Of a stretch of 64,000 nucleotides of DNA, positions 63,357-64,000 are shown one piece after another. The stretch is from Singulisphaera sp. GP187 (GTDB taxonomy: Bacteria; Planctomycetota; Planctomycetia; Isosphaerales; Isosphaeraceae). A program made the position numbers and the translations under genes. The stretch's first letter is position 1. Each line of letters begins with the position of its first letter. The stretch covers positions 1-64,000 of the forward strand of contig NZ_FSRB01000004.1 of assembly GCF_900129635.1 (NCBI RefSeq), given 5' to 3'. The notes under the pieces were generated by a model that worked only from the letters and a program-made list of their open reading frames with translations, searched no databases and had not been told where the DNA came from.

Positions 63357-64000
63357 ATGGAGTGGCTGCTGCTCAAAATCGCCGACCGACTTGGAGTTGA
63401 GCCCGCGCGGGCCGGAGAGGCGATCGTTCCCCAGATCCGCTTCGAGCAGCCCTGGTCGCAGGCGGTCTGCGGGTTCATCGTTCTCGCGTCCGTGGCCCTG
63501 ATTGTCTGGCTCTATCGCCGCGAGGGGAACGCCTCGTTCCTCTACAAGATGGGGCTCGCCACGCTCAGGATCACTCTCGTCCTGCTGACCTTGTTCATGC
63601 TCTCCGAGGCCGTGCTCTCGGTCGAGCGGACCGGCTTACCCTATTTCGTCGTGATGGTGGATGACTCGGCGAGCACCCACGTCGCCGACCAGTATGCCAA
63701 CCCGAAGACGAAGACCGCACTCACGGACCTGACCAAGAAGCCTGAGCCGAGCCGGCTCGAGGTGGCCAAGGCCTGGCTGGAGCGCGACGACGCCCAAACC
63801 CTCCGCGAGCTCCAGAAGCAGAACAAGGTCCGGCTCTACCTGGTCTCGTCGTCGGCACGAATGCTCGCCGAGGTGGATCAAGCGGACGACGTTCAGCCCG
63901 CCATCGAGAAGCTTCGCAAGGTGGAGGCGATCGGTGGCCAGACTCAACTGGGCGAAGGGGTCCGGCAAGTCCTCACGGAACTTCGGGGAGCGCCCCCTTC
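63357..64000 (+). CDS. vWA membrane protein, 3' end outside window
   Basis: The frame begins MEWLLLKIADRLGVEPARAG at 63357, 15 bases after the BatA-like stop, and has no stop before the window ends. Two membrane helices (~38-55 and ~68-88) precede a vWA-like domain starting FVVMVDDSASTHVADQYANPK (MIDAS-like DDSAST). Visible residues: about 214. In planctomycetes the gene after BatA encodes a similar protein with a large vWA and amidotransferase-like domain, which this matches. The start could also be the GTG at 63354. It continues the MoxR operon. Confidence 0.85.
   Translation, partial: MEWLLLKIADRLGVEPARAGEAIVPQIRFEQPWSQAVCGFIVLASVALIVWLYRREGNASFLYKMGLATLRITLVLLTLFMLSEAVLSVERTGLPYFVVMVDDSASTHVADQYANPKTKTALTDLTKKPEPSRLEVAKAWLERDDAQTLRELQKQNKVRLYLVSSSARMLAEVDQADDVQPAIEKLRKVEAIGGQTQLGEGVRQVLTELRGAPP

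Noticed and set aside
1..64000. tRNA, rRNA, CRISPR and restriction or phage-defence genes
   Set aside because: I looked for cloverleaf ends, conserved rRNA segments, direct repeats with spacers, and typical nuclease or methylase motifs and saw none.

Overview
The window looks like a chromosomal segment of a planctomycete, most likely in or near the family Isosphaeraceae. The evidence is a DUF1559 prepilin-like protein, a secreted protein with the LEGRTLLA N-terminal motif, a DUF1573 protein, an Hsp70/FHA/von Willebrand A (vWA) cluster, a MoxR/DUF58/BatA cluster, and a cytochrome bc complex with a very large multihaem cytochrome c. Most of the window is GC-rich. The first ~2.9 kb and the gene at 6.0-6.5 kb are visibly AT-richer. 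I saw no rRNA, tRNA or CRISPR array.

Layout. 1-7.6 kb is an accessory, partly decayed zone. It holds a DUF1573 protein cut by the window edge, a membrane-anchored C39-like peptidase, debris, a secreted ThuA-like protein, a 907-bp IS5-family element inside an IS630 remnant, a small Cys-rich exported protein with a double-glycine motif, and an IS66 remnant. 7.9-20.7 kb holds GrpE, a VIT-vWA protein on the opposite strand, then a tightly packed plus-strand operon: Hsp70, Hsp70-vWA fusion, membrane FHA protein, second FHA protein (frameshifted), toroid-vWA protein and a membrane-anchored partner. 21.5-30.5 kb holds a small lipoprotein, the DUF1559 protein, a 1.3-kb-codon secreted multi-domain protein, and a BlaI/BlaR1-type pair whose sensor carries an extra LptE-like domain.

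30.9-35.2 kb is a nested insertion. A choloylglycine-hydrolase-family gene is split by an IS701-family element (TTAA duplication), which is itself split by a 1625-bp element (CTGAG duplication). Removing both restores the hydrolase frame exactly. Then follow RarA, a beta-helix protein, an NCS2-type permease (frameshifted) and PTS enzyme I.

44.1-54.1 kb is a respiratory operon: Rieske protein, cytochrome b N-terminal half, cytochrome b C-terminal half, octahaem cytochrome c (frameshifted), two cupredoxin-like proteins with a CxxHxxM motif, and a 57-residue membrane protein. 54.5-64 kb is a PQQ-propeller/TPR protein followed by MoxR, DUF58, BatA-like and another vWA protein that runs off the window.

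Five reading frames break at short homopolymers by exactly one base (near 5081, 16263, 32645, 41138, 50926). Three are in otherwise intact cellular genes, which suggests sequence error at least as strongly as gene decay.
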